From: Pseudoalteromonas sp. A25
GTDB lineage: Bacteria > Pseudomonadota > Gammaproteobacteria > Enterobacterales > Alteromonadaceae
NCBI RefSeq assembly: GCF_009176705.1
Contig: NZ_AP021846.1
Location: forward strand, 3,823,304-3,887,303
Direction of reading: 5' to 3'
DNA length: 64,000 nucleotides
The notes beneath the pieces were generated by a model that saw only the letters and a list, made by a program, of their open reading frames with translations, did no database searches and was not told the DNA's origin. Position 1 is the first letter of the stretch, and each line of letters starts with the position of its first letter. Made by a program: the position numbers and the translations under genes. This document shows, piece by piece, positions 9,464 through 19,530 of this stretch.

Positions 9464-10309
9464 TCATAAGCTCAGCTTATGCTGCTGCTCTTCAGAGAAA
9501 AGTGCCCTGATCTGAGCAAGCTTTTCAAAGTTTGTTTTAACACCAGGATTAGCGTACGGACTACCTGACGTACCAAGGTCAATCACTTCTGGTATCGAGT
9601 AAATGTGTGCCGAAAGGCGTCTTATTTCTTGCTTTTGGAAGGCGCTTAAATTCAAGCTAGTTAGTGAGTTATTTAACATACTGAGCTTTTGATCAACACT
9701 CAGCTTAGCCTGCGCTCGCTCATACTGTTTATATTGCTCTAACTGCTCTGCGGTGAGAGTATTTTCAAGTGAGCGTTGGTACTGGACGCTATTTTGGCCA
9801 ATAACATCCATATAACGCTGTTGATAGTAATCACGGTTGTCGGGCTCTGAGCGGCTATGTTTATCAAATGTTTGCCAAGCATCAAAATCTGCCTGTGCTT
9901 TACTTGTCAATAACTGCGCCAACGCATCATGCTGAGCGTCATCTAACTGCAATTGATTACTCAAAGAAAGCAGCACGGGTTGCACAGAAAATACTTGTAA
10001 CTTGCTTTTTATTTCTGCCGCAGGAATAACCTTGAGGTCACTTGGGGTAGTTGTTTGCTCGTAAGGCGCTTCTGGCTGGGGTTTTGAAAGGTCATACGAT
10101 GCGACTGGCAACTCGAGCACCGCAACTTGCTCACGTAAATTCAAATTGGCTGCTTCCAGTTCAGCAACACGCGCAGACAGCGACGATACCGAAACATGCT
10201 GAGTACTTGCAACTGAATTGACTTGGTCTGTTTTTGTTGCAACCCCAAGCCATAAGTATGCCAAGACAAAGCCACTAAAAAACATACACAACAATTTGAG
10301 AACATTCAT
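9464..10309 (-). CDS. Signal-anchored periplasmic protein with coiled coil, unknown function
   Basis: The 281-residue protein has an N-terminal membrane anchor or signal peptide (about residues 5-24), then a short heptad region (SLSARVAELEAANLNLREQVAVLE) and a long Gln-rich helical segment containing repeated YxxQRY and EQLEQYKQYERAQ patterns. No domain is recognised; the helical and Gln-rich character recalls periplasmic helical regulators such as Spy/CpxP-like proteins, but the LTxxQ motifs are not convincing. It is transcribed with the Cys-rich protein at 8944. The C-terminus ends at EEQQHKLSL. Confidence 0.6.
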   Translation of the reverse strand: MNVLKLLCMFFSGFVLAYLWLGVATKTDQVNSVASTQHVSVSSLSARVAELEAANLNLREQVAVLELPVASYDLSKPQPEAPYEQTTTPSDLKVIPAAEIKSKLQVFSVQPVLLSLSNQLQLDDAQHDALAQLLTSKAQADFDAWQTFDKHSRSEPDNRDYYQQRYMDVIGQNSVQYQRSLENTLTAEQLEQYKQYERAQAKLSVDQKLSMLNNSLTSLNLSAFQKQEIRRLSAHIYSIPEVIDLGTSGSPYANPGVKTNFEKLAQIRALFSEEQQHKLSL

Positions 10310-10691
10310 GATATTTGCCTACCTTAAGCCTAACTGGAGCAATGCTGAAAAAGCCTTTTTGGCAAAGGCTTTGTGGATACAACTAAACGTTTAAGTGCAA
10401 CTTATAAACGATTCATGAATATGGTACGCCAGTTAACTGTTTAAGAAACCAGCGATTTATGACAGGTTTTTGTACAAAGTGAATGAACAGACTGACTTAG
10501 AAATAAAGGCTAAGAGTAGAAGGGGCTGAATTGCCAAAAATTCGCTTTTTCAGCAGTAGCCAGAATGGCTGCAACGAGCACTAGATTATATTGAGCGCAT
10601 ATATCTATGTCTTTGAAAGAGAAATGCCTGGCAGATAAGCGCTGCCCGCTCAATAAAGTGGCAGCGCTTTGGCGTCATTTTTTCCAAATAA
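10310..10691. other. Intergenic region with two inverted repeats
   Basis: No gene is visible. There is a hairpin at about 10350-10373 (AAAGCCTTT / AAAGGCTTT) and a perfect 10-base inverted repeat at 10637-10669 (AAGCGCTGCC / GGCAGCGCTT). The second lies just past the stop of the 946-residue gene and may stop its transcription, although it lacks a good T-run on the minus strand. Confidence 0.5.
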
Positions 10692-13532
10692 TTACACTTT
10701 GCGATTAAATCTGCGCATTACCAAAACGGCAGCAAACAAGCAAAAGCCAAACCCTAACGAGCCAGAGCTAGATGATTTAGCCGCTGTCTTTTCGGTTTTT
10801 ACAACTTTGCTTTCCACTTTGGAATATTGAGCTGTAACAGTTAGGGCGCTAGTCACTTGAGCAAATGATTTATCCCAACCGCTGAATTCATGACCTTCTC
10901 GCTTTGGAGACTCAGGTGCAACAGCCGCGCCTCCATGCTCTACATTAAATAAAGCCAGTTCTTTGCCATCCCAATCTTTGAAAACCACTTGATATATGTT
11001 GACCTCATATTGTGCTGTGATTGTCGCGTTGGCAGTAATGTTGTTAAGGCTATGATCCCAACCGCTGAACGTATACCCTTCTCGGCTTGGTGATGTATCA
11101 AGGCCTTGCGCTGCTTGACCATGATTTACAACTTCTTGCTTGAGCACCGCACCATTCCAATCTTGGAATGTAACTTGATATGTGTTGATGTCATATTGTG
11201 CCGTGACCACGAGATCTGACGTTACATTGGCAAACGCGTGATCCCAGCCTGTAAAAGTATATCCAACTCGGTTGGGTGTAGTTTCCAGGCCTAGCGCTTC
11301 TTGATTGTAATTAACAACCTCTTGCTTAAGCACCGTACCATCCCAATCTTTGAATACGACTTGATACTTGTTGATCTCATATTGCGCCACAACCACCAGA
11401 TCTGACGTTATATTCGTCAGTTCATGATCCCAGCCTTTAAAAGTATGCCCCAATCGGGTTGGTATGGTTCCTAGTCCTCGCGCCGCTTGATTATAATTAA
11501 CAACCTCTTGCTTAAGCACCGTGCCATCCCAGTCTTTAAATGTCACTTGAAAGGTATTGATCTCATATTGAGCAGTAATCGTTGTGTCGAGTGCTATTTT
11601 TGTCAGCGGTTGATCCCAACCGACAAACGTATAACCAACGCGCGTTAGAGTGGTTTGCGGAGCCGGTGCCGTTTCACCTTCTGCTACTTGTACAGTCGAT
11701 AAAACCGTACCATCCCAATCAACAAATCTAACGGTATAGATTGTTGGCTCTACACCAACCACCGAGACGTTTAAAAGGTTATTATCAAATTTAAGCTCAG
11801 GCTCATCTGATATAAATCTAAAAGCAAGCGCCGCTTGCTTGGTCGTGTTTGCGGTTAGATTAAATGTAACATCTTTATCTAGCGTATTTGCAGGGACTGT
11901 AAACTCACATCGACCACTGCCGTTGACAAACTCACAACTAGACGTTCCTGTACCAGTCATACTATCGAATGTCACTTCAACGTCGTCACTACCAGTCACT
12001 AAAATAGCAAATGTATTGGGCAGCGCTTTTCCTGCAAGCTCCTTAAAGCTTAACGTAATTTGCTCAGGCTTGTTAAGGCGCCCCTCAATCGTTTTAGCAC
12101 TTGTCGAAATATAAAGATCTGCGATGTTTTCATCCGCCACGTTAAAAAATACATAAGGGTTTATGCCTTTAACGATAAGCTCTTCTATTTTGCTGCCATC
12201 AAACTGGTTGCGCTGGTTATCTCTAACCCACCAGCTTTTAACATGCCACACCCCAACATGATCAGTTTTATCGAACGTAAACGTTGCATTACCTACGAAC
12301 ACATGCGGCTGTGGATCAGTTTGCCATTCAGTAATATTAACCAACTTGTTATCTCGATAGTCACCCGAAGGTGAAACAAGACTAATATAACCACTGGATA
12401 AACCTGATGGCTCATAGAACTTAACTTGAGCGGTCACTTGCTGCTGACCTTCGCTTATGCTGAGCGAATTATCCGATACAGTTAGGCTAACTAGTTTAGG
12501 GGGCGTAGCATCAACCTCACTTGAATTAATAACTTTAATGTTTGGAAAAAAGCCCAAATCTCTGATCTCACGCTCTGAAATGCTCGATTGATTTTTTTTG
12601 TCTGTATCGTAGGCCCACAAAATTGAGGTTCGCCATTCCCCTGCAACATCGTTACTATTAAAAGACAGCTCAGCACTGGCTTTATACACTCCATTTTGAG
12701 ACGTTGTTTGCCAGTCAGCAAGTGGTACAGTTCGACCTATCGTGGCGCTGTGTTCTTCAGGTGGCGCGATAGAAACAACGGCTTCTTGAACACCGCTGTC
12801 ATCGTGTAAAAACACTTCGAGAGTAACCGTTTGCTGACCATCATCAACGTTCACCGACGTGCTTGATAAAGAATAGCCTCGCAATTGGGGGGCCATTGAG
12901 TCTATCAAAGTGGTATTGGTTACCATCACATAAGGATTGAACCCCATTTTCTTTAGCATACTGGCACTTGTGTAAACTCGATAGTGGCCTTTGCTATCTC
13001 TTAAAAACATCACTGCTGCTCGCCAAATACCACCAATATCGCTGGTAGTTTTGAGCGTTATCGTGCCAGTTGCTTCATAAACATGCTTTTCATCAGTTTG
13101 TGTCCACTGTGTTAATGCAACTCTGTTAGTGGGAAACGGGTAGCTTCGATTAGGTGGAACCAACCCAAATACCATAGAAGCAACGCCACTTTCATCATAA
13201 GCTTTTACAGTCAGCGTTATCGTTTGGTCACCAGAGGAAAGGTCTACTTCGTTGCTAGACAATTGCCATGATGTTATTTTCGGTGGCTCTCGGTCTTCAT
13301 CGTCGCTTAATTGTATGATGTCACGACCAGGCTGACACTGAGTATCTAGGTAACTAAATACACTATTTATATGTTCAGGACCCAATTGCGCATATAGAGC
13401 CAACTCGGTATTGAGGTGCTGTTCATCTAGCTGGCAAAGTTGTTGGTGACTAGTCAGTGCGCTTGCATGACTAAAAATAAAAAGTGCAGCGATCAGTATA
13501 CTGCTAATAAAGAGTTTGAGTATGTTCTTCAC
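10692..13532 (-). CDS. Large secreted or surface protein with three Ig-like modules and five InlB B-type repeats
   Basis: The 946-residue protein starts at a GTG preceded by AAGGA and has a signal peptide ending near SHASA. Residues about 80-460 hold three copies of a 115-120 residue module, each with an SGDQTITLTVKAYDESGV-like strand pair, an aromatic QW segment and an end at NPYVMVTN, NIKVIN or NPYVFF. A linker domain follows, then five repeats of 61-66 residues at about 598-905, each with DWDGTVL, GYTFxGWD and TAQY, which match Listeria-Bacteroides (InlB B / Flg_new) repeats. The end (SSSGSLGFGFCLFAAVLVMRR) is a small-residue stretch, a hydrophobic helix and basic residues. This resembles GlyGly-CTERM sorting signals but without paired glycines. 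A surface adhesin is likely. Confidence 0.85.
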   Translation of the reverse strand: MKNILKLFISSILIAALFIFSHASALTSHQQLCQLDEQHLNTELALYAQLGPEHINSVFSYLDTQCQPGRDIIQLSDDEDREPPKITSWQLSSNEVDLSSGDQTITLTVKAYDESGVASMVFGLVPPNRSYPFPTNRVALTQWTQTDEKHVYEATGTITLKTTSDIGGIWRAAVMFLRDSKGHYRVYTSASMLKKMGFNPYVMVTNTTLIDSMAPQLRGYSLSSTSVNVDDGQQTVTLEVFLHDDSGVQEAVVSIAPPEEHSATIGRTVPLADWQTTSQNGVYKASAELSFNSNDVAGEWRTSILWAYDTDKKNQSSISEREIRDLGFFPNIKVINSSEVDATPPKLVSLTVSDNSLSISEGQQQVTAQVKFYEPSGLSSGYISLVSPSGDYRDNKLVNITEWQTDPQPHVFVGNATFTFDKTDHVGVWHVKSWWVRDNQRNQFDGSKIEELIVKGINPYVFFNVADENIADLYISTSAKTIEGRLNKPEQITLSFKELAGKALPNTFAILVTGSDDVEVTFDSMTGTGTSSCEFVNGSGRCEFTVPANTLDKDVTFNLTANTTKQAALAFRFISDEPELKFDNNLLNVSVVGVEPTIYTVRFVDWDGTVLSTVQVAEGETAPAPQTTLTRVGYTFVGWDQPLTKIALDTTITAQYEINTFQVTFKDWDGTVLKQEVVNYNQAARGLGTIPTRLGHTFKGWDHELTNITSDLVVVAQYEINKYQVVFKDWDGTVLKQEVVNYNQEALGLETTPNRVGYTFTGWDHAFANVTSDLVVTAQYDINTYQVTFQDWNGAVLKQEVVNHGQAAQGLDTSPSREGYTFSGWDHSLNNITANATITAQYEVNIYQVVFKDWDGKELALFNVEHGGAAVAPESPKREGHEFSGWDKSFAQVTSALTVTAQYSKVESKVVKTEKTAAKSSSSGSLGFGFCLFAAVLVMRRFNRKV
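10818..11740 (-). repeat. Five tandem coding repeats (InlB B type)
   Basis: Repeats of about 185-200 bases inside the 946-residue gene, each marked on the plus strand by CCATCCCAATC or a near variant (near 10963, 11149, 11338, 11523 and 11709). The middle three are the most alike at DNA level, which suggests recent duplication and possible copy-number change between strains. Confidence 0.85.
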
Positions 13533-14100
13533 TTTGGCATTCCTTTTATACTCAGTATTCGTATTTTACAAAGAGAGACCCATACAAATCACTTAGGTAC
13601 ACTCCATGTCCCTATTTTCCGCGTCAAACGCGGACCTTTAATGGTAACACACCATAAATAAATAACTTTATCTTTTGTGAATTTTTAATTGGTTTTAGTG
13701 ACTTATCGACTCTTAAGTACTAATTGGGTGCCTACTGTTTTAGGGGAAGATCAGTTCGCGAATGTAATACCAATTGCATTAAATTGGTGATCAGATATTG
13801 CGACAGATAAATGGCTTAGTAACAAGGCAAATATTTCACTATGTAGTTATTCTACATGAGAAATATTTAACGCAGTTAATGAGTTATTTAGCTCGCTAGA
13901 ATGATCAATGTATTAATAAAATTGGTATAAGGTAAACGTAAAGAGAATAGCGCAGCAAGATTAGCTTACTATTGCATTCTTTGCTTGAGATAGGCATACC
14001 ACAGTAGCTAAAAACGTTGAGATAAGGCTTTAAACTGGCATGTATGAGCACACTGTTGGGACCAAGTGCAACCAACCCGCCATACCGACACCCAATACAT
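13533..14100. other. Intergenic region containing a palindromic repeat element
   Basis: No coding region is supported in this 568-base stretch. Its main content is the inverted-repeat element at 13768-13927. The remainder is AT-rich without recognisable motifs. Confidence 0.6.
13768..13927. mobile_element. MITE-like palindromic element of about 160 bases
   Basis: The ends form an imperfect inverted repeat: TACCAATT...TTAAAT...TGATCA on the left and TGATCA...TTAAT...AATTGGTA on the right. The centre (13829-13868) is a strong hairpin, AAATATTTC-x3-TGTAG / CTACA-x3-GAAATATTT with a loop of about five bases plus mismatches. It carries no ORF. This arrangement suggests a non-autonomous element or a dispersed palindromic repeat. 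I see only one copy in this window. Confidence 0.65.
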
Positions 14101-14607
14101 TCACCTTTTTGCGTACAATACTCCGGCCAAATGGATCGCGATTAACCACCACATAGCTTGTTGTAGCAGTAAGTGAACCTCATGAAATTGACTAAAAACA
14201 CTGAAATAGTTGTCTTTTTTTGCAGGAAGCTCAATACCTAAAATGTTAAGTGGCAGCTCATAGTTAGTCACCATGAGTATCCCCGTGCCAGCAAGAAGAA
14301 AAATACACACATACAACAAGCCGTGAACAGCATTGATAAAGAGACTATGGCGCCTGCTTTGTGGTGTCATTCGCGGCAACTTGGTTTGAAATCGAAGTGT
14401 ATATAACACTCTTGAGAGGATAATAATGACTAGAACAAAGCCTGCTGTTGCATGTGCTTGTAAGGCATCTTGGCGATGTTGCACCTCGCCTTTTATTTGC
14501 CAATCAACATAGTGAATTTGACCAGACAAAACCATGAGCATATAAAACAACAAAAGCGCACTTATCCAGTGCAATCCCCGATCCATTAGGTAAGCTTTAG
14601 ATAACAT
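14101..14607 (-). CDS. Cytochrome b561 family protein
   Basis: The 168-residue protein has four hydrophobic helices and the His residues expected of a di-haem b561: RGLHWISA (helix 1), QAHATAGF (helix 2), NAVHGLLY (helix 3) and WLIAIHLAG (helix 4). This is the usual size of the bacterial family, which carries electrons in the inner membrane, for example from quinol to superoxide. It appears monocistronic. The long 568-base upstream side in genome coordinates lies after its stop codon; its promoter would be in 14608-14850. Confidence 0.85.
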   Translation of the reverse strand: MLSKAYLMDRGLHWISALLLFYMLMVLSGQIHYVDWQIKGEVQHRQDALQAHATAGFVLVIIILSRVLYTLRFQTKLPRMTPQSRRHSLFINAVHGLLYVCIFLLAGTGILMVTNYELPLNILGIELPAKKDNYFSVFSQFHEVHLLLQQAMWWLIAIHLAGVLYAKR

Positions 14608-14850
14608 AAAAATTCCCTTTAATATCTAAGAAACAGCATTATAGCGCCATTAATCTTCTATAAACAACACATTGGGTTTTATCTAGACACAGCTAGTAGC
14701 TCTAAAGAAAAACAAGCTGGTGTTAATCAACTTTTGTAAGATAGGCCCATGTTTCACGAAAGGGGTAAATTGAAATGGCATACGTCATAGCCAAGTTGCA
14801 AAGTCAATCACGTTCATTTATCAAGTAACAAGAAAGTCTGAGAAGACATA

Positions 14851-15588
14851 TCAAAGCATTGTCGGGGTATCTGTTGCTATTAAATGAGAAAACTCTTCAT
14901 ATGATTTTAATATAAATTGCTCTTCAAGTACCTGCGATTGCTGAATTCGGTCAATTCGAAAAGTTCTATAGTCATCCCTTAGGTGGTCCCAGGCAAATAT
15001 ATACCACACGGGGTAGTTGAAATATAAGTAATGAGGCTCAATTATTCGCTTCGATTCGTTTCTTCTTTCATCGGAGTAACTAATCGACAATAGATTTTGA
15101 TAAACAAAAGCCGCATTAACCTCCCCACAGTCTGGAAACTCCGATTGCTCATATGAAGAATGCACTTGTGGCGATGCCGAACTTCCAATCAATACCCTAT
15201 TACGCAAACTTCTGATCTTTTCTTTTTGTTCAGGAGATAACAATGCCAATAGCTTATATCGTATTGAATTTAGGCTTTTCATAAAAAGCGGAGAGTTCAT
15301 TTTTTCACAAATGGCGATACTAATTAATAGATCAATTGTTTCGCTATCCGTAAGGTTGATTTTTCCTAGCCCCCAACTCCTGTGTAGTCTGACGCCTCCA
15401 CCTCTGCCTTTATCAGCATCAATAGGTAGCCCCCTTTCCCTAAGTATATTTAGATCACGAAATAAAGTTCGCTGAGAAACTTTCAAGGCTTGGGACAAGT
15501 CTTTGGCAGTTAAAAAATCATCCGACTTAAGCATGCTAGCAAGTAAATCTAATCTCGCTAAATGATTGTTAGTATTCGCTCTTTTCAT
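14851..15588 (-). CDS. YafY-type transcriptional regulator (HTH plus WYL-like domain)
   Basis: The ATG at 15588 is used; a TTG one codon upstream is in frame. The 245-residue protein has an N-terminal winged helix (LTAKDLSQALKVSQRTLFRDLNIL, about residues 27-52), a GRGGGVRL wing, and a C-terminal WYL-like domain with YPVWYIFAWDHLRDDYRTFRIDRI, in which the WYL tripeptide reads WYI. Members are usually ligand- or nucleic-acid-responsive regulators of adjacent genes. It is divergent from the secreted protein gene at 15662, with a 73-base shared promoter region, so that gene is the likely target. Confidence 0.85.
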   Translation of the reverse strand: MKRANTNNHLARLDLLASMLKSDDFLTAKDLSQALKVSQRTLFRDLNILRERGLPIDADKGRGGGVRLHRSWGLGKINLTDSETIDLLISIAICEKMNSPLFMKSLNSIRYKLLALLSPEQKEKIRSLRNRVLIGSSASPQVHSSYEQSEFPDCGEVNAAFVYQNLLSISYSDERRNESKRIIEPHYLYFNYPVWYIFAWDHLRDDYRTFRIDRIQQSQVLEEQFILKSYEEFSHLIATDTPTML

Positions 15589-15661
15589 CAACTTAATATG
15601 TCACAAAATGACATCTTTGTTAATAGACTTACATTTCTCATATAACTTAAAGCGAAACAGA

Positions 15662-16234
15662 ATGAAAACAACTTACTTACTTTTAGTGATTTCTTTTATT
15701 TTTGGAAAACAAGCCATGGCAGAAAATATAAACGATATAAACCATCAAGATTCACAAGAAGAATCTATTGCTCCTAATGACTTTGACTTTGAATTAGGCA
15801 CCTGGAAGGTTAAACACCGAAGGCTCAGAAATATGTTTAGTGATAAGAAAGAATGGCTGGAATTTGAAGGTAGTTCTTCGACGACCAAGATTTTAGGAGG
15901 TTATGGAAATCTAGAAGACAATGTCCTGCACTTTCCTGATAATTCATTTCGGGCTGTCGCTATACGCTCTTACGATTCAGCTACAAAAAAGTGGTCAATT
16001 TGGTGGTTAGACGGACGATCGCCAAACAAACTAGATGCCCCAGTTATCGGCTCCTTCAAAAACAAAGTCGGTTTATTTTATGCTGAAGAAGTTTTGAACG
16101 GGATTCAAACAAAAATAAGATTTAAATGGGACTCATCCAAACAGGAAAACCCTAAGTGGGAACAAGCATTCTCTTTTGATGATGGTGTCACTTGGGAAAC
16201 CAACTGGACCATGAGCTTTTCACCTGCAAACTAG
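15662..16234 (+). CDS. Secreted DUF1579-like protein
   Basis: The likely start is the ATG at 15662, which gives a proper signal peptide (TTYLLLVISFIFGKQAMA-EN); the frame extends further upstream but only through the divergent promoter. The 190-residue product contains NDFDFELGTWKVKHRRL near residue 40 and a C-terminal WEQAFSFDDGVTWETNWTMSF. These resemble the DUF1579 / lipocalin-like family, often described from oxidoreductase-linked contexts, but no biochemical role is established. It is likely controlled by the divergent YafY-type regulator. Confidence 0.7.
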   Translation: MKTTYLLLVISFIFGKQAMAENINDINHQDSQEESIAPNDFDFELGTWKVKHRRLRNMFSDKKEWLEFEGSSSTTKILGGYGNLEDNVLHFPDNSFRAVAIRSYDSATKKWSIWWLDGRSPNKLDAPVIGSFKNKVGLFYAEEVLNGIQTKIRFKWDSSKQENPKWEQAFSFDDGVTWETNWTMSFSPAN

Positions 16235-16390
16235 CACTTAACACTCAAAACGGACAAAATATTAGGGTAAAATTTAGATGTTCGCTTCTCACTCAACACA
16301 GTCCTTTAGTATATTAACGTTAACTCACAATGGGGCAAAAACATTTTAGTATAAAACTTTTTTGAGAAGGTATATCTATATTCCTAAGTC

Positions 16391-16417
16391 ACAAAAAAAG
16401 GCGCTTTCGCGCCTTTT
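16391..16417 (-). terminator. Intrinsic terminator of glmS
   Basis: The stem AAAAGGCGC / GCGCCTTTT with a TTTC loop (396-404 and 409-417 of this kilobase) lies directly after the glmS stop codon and is followed on the minus strand by a T-run. Confidence 0.9.
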
Positions 16418-16418
16418 C

Positions 16419-18239
16419 TTATTCCACCGTCACCGATTTGGCTAGGTTTCTGGGCTGATCAACGTCGGTGCCTTTAATTACCGCAACGTAGTAAGATAGT
16501 AGCTGTAGCGGGATTGTATATACAACTGGCGCGAGGATGTCTTCAACGTGATTGACATTGATAACACGCATGGTGTCGTCAGATTCAAAGTGTGAGTCTT
16601 TATCTGCGAATACGTAGATGATGCCGCCACGTGCGCGTACTTCTTCAACGTTTGATTTTAGCTTTTCAAGTAGCTCGTTGTTAGGTGCAACGACAATGAT
16701 TGGCATATCTGCATCAATCAACGCCAGTGGGCCGTGTTTTAGCTCACCTGCTGCGTAGGCTTCGGCGTGAATGTATGAAATTTCTTTCAACTTCAACGCG
16801 CCTTCCATTGCGATTGGGTATTGTGAGCCACGACCTAAGAATAACGAGTGATGTTTATCGGCAAACTCTTCGGCTAAATCTTCAATGCCACCTGCCAGTG
16901 TTAGCGCTTCTTCTAACTTATTTGGTAGGGTTTTAATGGCATTGACGATATTGCTTTGATCTAAGCCTTTTTCTTGTGCGATAGACGCTGTTAGCATCAG
17001 TAAGCCCACAAGTTGTGTGGTAAACGCTTTGGTAGAGGCGACACCAATTTCGGCACCCGCTTTGGTCATAAAGGCCAAGTCAGATTCGCGTACCAGTGAT
17101 GAGCCTGGCACATTACAAATGGTCATTGATGCCATGTAACCTTGCTCTTTTGCAAGGCGTAAAGCCGCTAAAGTGTCAGCCGTTTCACCTGACTGTGAAA
17201 TGGTCACAAGCAAGCTGTTTTCGTGTACGAACGATTGACGATAGCGAAACTCTGAGGCAATTTCTACATTACAACTTACGCCAGCAAATTGCTCTAACCA
17301 ATAGCGTGCAACCATACCTGAGTGGTAAGACGTACCACAAGCAATGATCTGTACATGTTTTACATCTTTAAATATTTGCTGGGCGCTGTCGCCAAAGGCG
17401 TCTACTGCTACACGGTCATTTTCAAGTCGGCCTTCAAGCGTATTACGCACTGCCAGTGGTTGCTCGTAGATTTCTTTAAGCATGTAGTGGCGGTACTCAC
17501 CTTTACCTGAGTTATCTTGAGTTATGTTAGACTCAACTACTTCACGTTCAACTAATTCGCCGTTGCTATTATAAATTTCTACGCTGTCACAGGTAATACG
17601 AGCTACATCGCCTTCTTCTAAAAAGATAAAACTGCGTGTTACAGGAAGTAGTGCCAGTTGATCAGAGGCAATAAAGTTTTCACCTAAGCCTAAACCAATC
17701 ACCAATGGACTGCCTGAGCGCGCCACAATCATTTCTTGGTCATTCGCTTTGTCAAACACCACGGTGCCATAAGCACCATCAAGCTGTTTTACTGCCGCTT
17801 TTACTGCATCTAGCAAGCTATCGTGTTGCTGGCGAAGTTGGTGAATAAGGTGCACCATAACCTCAGTGTCGGTGTCTGATAAAAACTCATAGCCATCACC
17901 TTTTAAAGCATCACGAAGCGGCGCGTGGTTTTCAATAATACCGTTGTGCACTAACGCAATTTCGCTATTTGAAACATGCGGGTGCGCGTTGCTTTCGGTT
18001 ACACCACCGTGGGTTGCCCAGCGCGTGTGTGCAATACCGGTCGTGCCTTTTACTGCCGCTTTTTCAAGCGCTTTCTCAAGGTTAACCACTTTACCTACCG
18101 CTTTTACGGTATTCAAAGTGCTTGCTAAACTCAGTGCGACCCCTGCTGAGTCGTAGCCACGGTACTCAAGGCGTTTAAGGCCTTCAATTAAAATCTTATT
18201 TACTGGACGCTCTGCAACCGCCCCTACAATACCACACAT
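16419..18239 (-). CDS. glmS: Glutamine-fructose-6-phosphate aminotransferase (isomerizing)
   Basis: GlmS makes glucosamine-6-phosphate from fructose-6-phosphate and glutamine, the first step of UDP-GlcNAc synthesis. The frame is open for 63 more codons upstream, but the true start is the ATG at 18239, giving MCGIVGAV with the catalytic N-terminal Cys exposed after Met removal. The resulting 606 residues match the usual length. The glutaminase domain (about 2-240) is followed by two SIS domains with [15 protein letters not shown] and [20 protein letters not shown], and the conserved C-terminus LAKSVTVE. It follows the DeoR-type regulator gene by 86 bases. No ribozyme is expected or seen upstream in this phylum. 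Confidence 0.97.
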   Translation of the reverse strand: MCGIVGAVAERPVNKILIEGLKRLEYRGYDSAGVALSLASTLNTVKAVGKVVNLEKALEKAAVKGTTGIAHTRWATHGGVTESNAHPHVSNSEIALVHNGIIENHAPLRDALKGDGYEFLSDTDTEVMVHLIHQLRQQHDSLLDAVKAAVKQLDGAYGTVVFDKANDQEMIVARSGSPLVIGLGLGENFIASDQLALLPVTRSFIFLEEGDVARITCDSVEIYNSNGELVEREVVESNITQDNSGKGEYRHYMLKEIYEQPLAVRNTLEGRLENDRVAVDAFGDSAQQIFKDVKHVQIIACGTSYHSGMVARYWLEQFAGVSCNVEIASEFRYRQSFVHENSLLVTISQSGETADTLAALRLAKEQGYMASMTICNVPGSSLVRESDLAFMTKAGAEIGVASTKAFTTQLVGLLMLTASIAQEKGLDQSNIVNAIKTLPNKLEEALTLAGGIEDLAEEFADKHHSLFLGRGSQYPIAMEGALKLKEISYIHAEAYAAGELKHGPLALIDADMPIIVVAPNNELLEKLKSNVEEVRARGGIIYVFADKDSHFESDDTMRVINVNHVEDILAPVVYTIPLQLLSYYVAVIKGTDVDQPRNLAKSVTVE

Positions 18240-18325
18240 AATCTCTCCATTTTGCACGTGAAGTGTGTTGTCATAATGATGTTTACTACGCACGATGTTG
18301 TCTTTCGTACGTAGCGTTAAATTTT

Positions 18326-19093
18326 TTAAACGCTTGCGCGAATAACGGTTACGCCACTGCTTTCGATTGTTTGGCACAACTCCAACGCTAAATTGTCGTC
18401 GGTGATCAAGGTCGTTACTTGCGACCAAGGCAATTCTAAGTTGGGAATTTTGCGCCCTACTTTGTCAGACTCCACCATCACTATTACTTCTCTGGCAGAT
18501 TCGGCCATAACTTGGCTTAATCCCACCAGCTCGTTAAAAGTGGTTGTACCGCGCGCAACATCAATGCCATCGGCACCAATAAACAGCTGGTCAAAGTCGT
18601 ACGAACGCAGTACTTTTTCAGCCACTTGCCCCTGAAAAGACTCAGAATGTGGGTCCCAAGTACCGCCGGTCATCAAAAGTGTTGGTTCATTTTCTAAAGA
18701 TAACAATCGGTTAGCAATATTCATGGCATTGGTCATAACCACTAGCCCCTGCTTTTTCACAAGCTCTGGGATCATCGCCGCTGTGGTTCTGCCACTATCA
18801 ATAATTATGCGATTGTGATCTTTAATTAAACTGGCGGCCGCTTTAGCAATAGCCATTTTGCGAAGTGAATCGCGTTTGTCGTTGCTTTTTGCAACGATCT
18901 CTTGCGGCAATGCCACGGCACCACCATAGCGGCGTAATAACAACCCGCTCTTTTCTAGCGCGGTCAAATCCTTTCGAATCGTAACTTCTGATGTTTCAAA
19001 CTCAACAGCCAATGATTCAACACTCACCTCACCTTGTGCATTTACTTTGCTCAAAATGGTATGTCTGCGTTGCTGGGTGTTACGTTTAGTCAT
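18326..19093 (-). CDS. DeoR/GlpR family regulator next to glmS
   Basis: The 255-residue protein has a DeoR-type HTH (about residues 8-60, with [26 protein letters not shown]) and a DeoRC sugar-phosphate-sensing domain with [26 protein letters not shown] and FIGADGID. This is the family's usual length. Regulators of this type sit just upstream of glmS in many gammaproteobacteria, where they are thought to tune amino-sugar synthesis; I infer the same role here. The gene is the likely first gene of a unit with glmS. Confidence 0.9.
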   Translation of the reverse strand: MTKRNTQQRRHTILSKVNAQGEVSVESLAVEFETSEVTIRKDLTALEKSGLLLRRYGGAVALPQEIVAKSNDKRDSLRKMAIAKAAASLIKDHNRIIIDSGRTTAAMIPELVKKQGLVVMTNAMNIANRLLSLENEPTLLMTGGTWDPHSESFQGQVAEKVLRSYDFDQLFIGADGIDVARGTTTFNELVGLSQVMAESAREVIVMVESDKVGRKIPNLELPWSQVTTLITDDNLALELCQTIESSGVTVIRASV

Positions 19094-19233
19094 GTTTTTT
19101 TCAGGTAAGTTTCGATTCGTAATTTAAGTGTAGTTTAAACGAAACTTATAGAGTCTGACAACTTTGATTTGTATTTTTATAAGTAGCAGGTAAAAAAAGC
19201 AGGCGGTGCGCCTGCTAACAACTAGGGGGAAGT

Positions 19234-19530
19234 TTAATGGAGAATGTTCAAACTGGTTCTGGTATTGCCCACAGACGTCGATGCCACCATTTCGTCATAA
19301 GCGGTTTGCATCTCAAAAGTTGCTGACTCAACACCCAGACTGGCTAGCATTACTTCGGCTTCTCTTAAAGAATTGAAGGTAATTGTTTTTCCTCGGGCAT
19401 CGCTTAACAAATGGTAATTGCCATGCGAATCTACTCCCCCGGCTAGGTAGTGGTTCGAATCTGCATAGCTTAAAATTACTGCCTCAAGCAGCTGCTGGTT
19501 TAGTTGAGCTTTCAAATCATTTACACGCAT
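19234..19530 (-). CDS. Small conserved protein (DUF6482-like), unknown function
   Basis: The 98-residue protein has the segments EAVILSYADSNHYLAGGVD and LREAEVMLASLGV. These resemble a small gammaproteobacterial family catalogued as DUF6482, though this is from memory and not certain. It has no signal peptide or membrane helix. It is monocistronic, convergent with nothing, and 140 bases upstream of the regulator of glmS on the same strand. Confidence 0.6.
   Translation of the reverse strand: MRVNDLKAQLNQQLLEAVILSYADSNHYLAGGVDSHGNYHLLSDARGKTITFNSLREAEVMLASLGVESATFEMQTAYDEMVASTSVGNTRTSLNILH

Noticed and set aside
18240..18325. glmS ribozyme upstream of glmS
   Set aside because: That ribozyme is known from Gram-positive bacteria; the short leader here shows no such structure, and a DeoR-type regulator is present.
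18240..18428. 63-residue N-terminal extension of the glmS reading frame
   Set aside because: GlmS needs its Cys directly after the initiator Met; the upstream codons overlap the end of the regulator gene.
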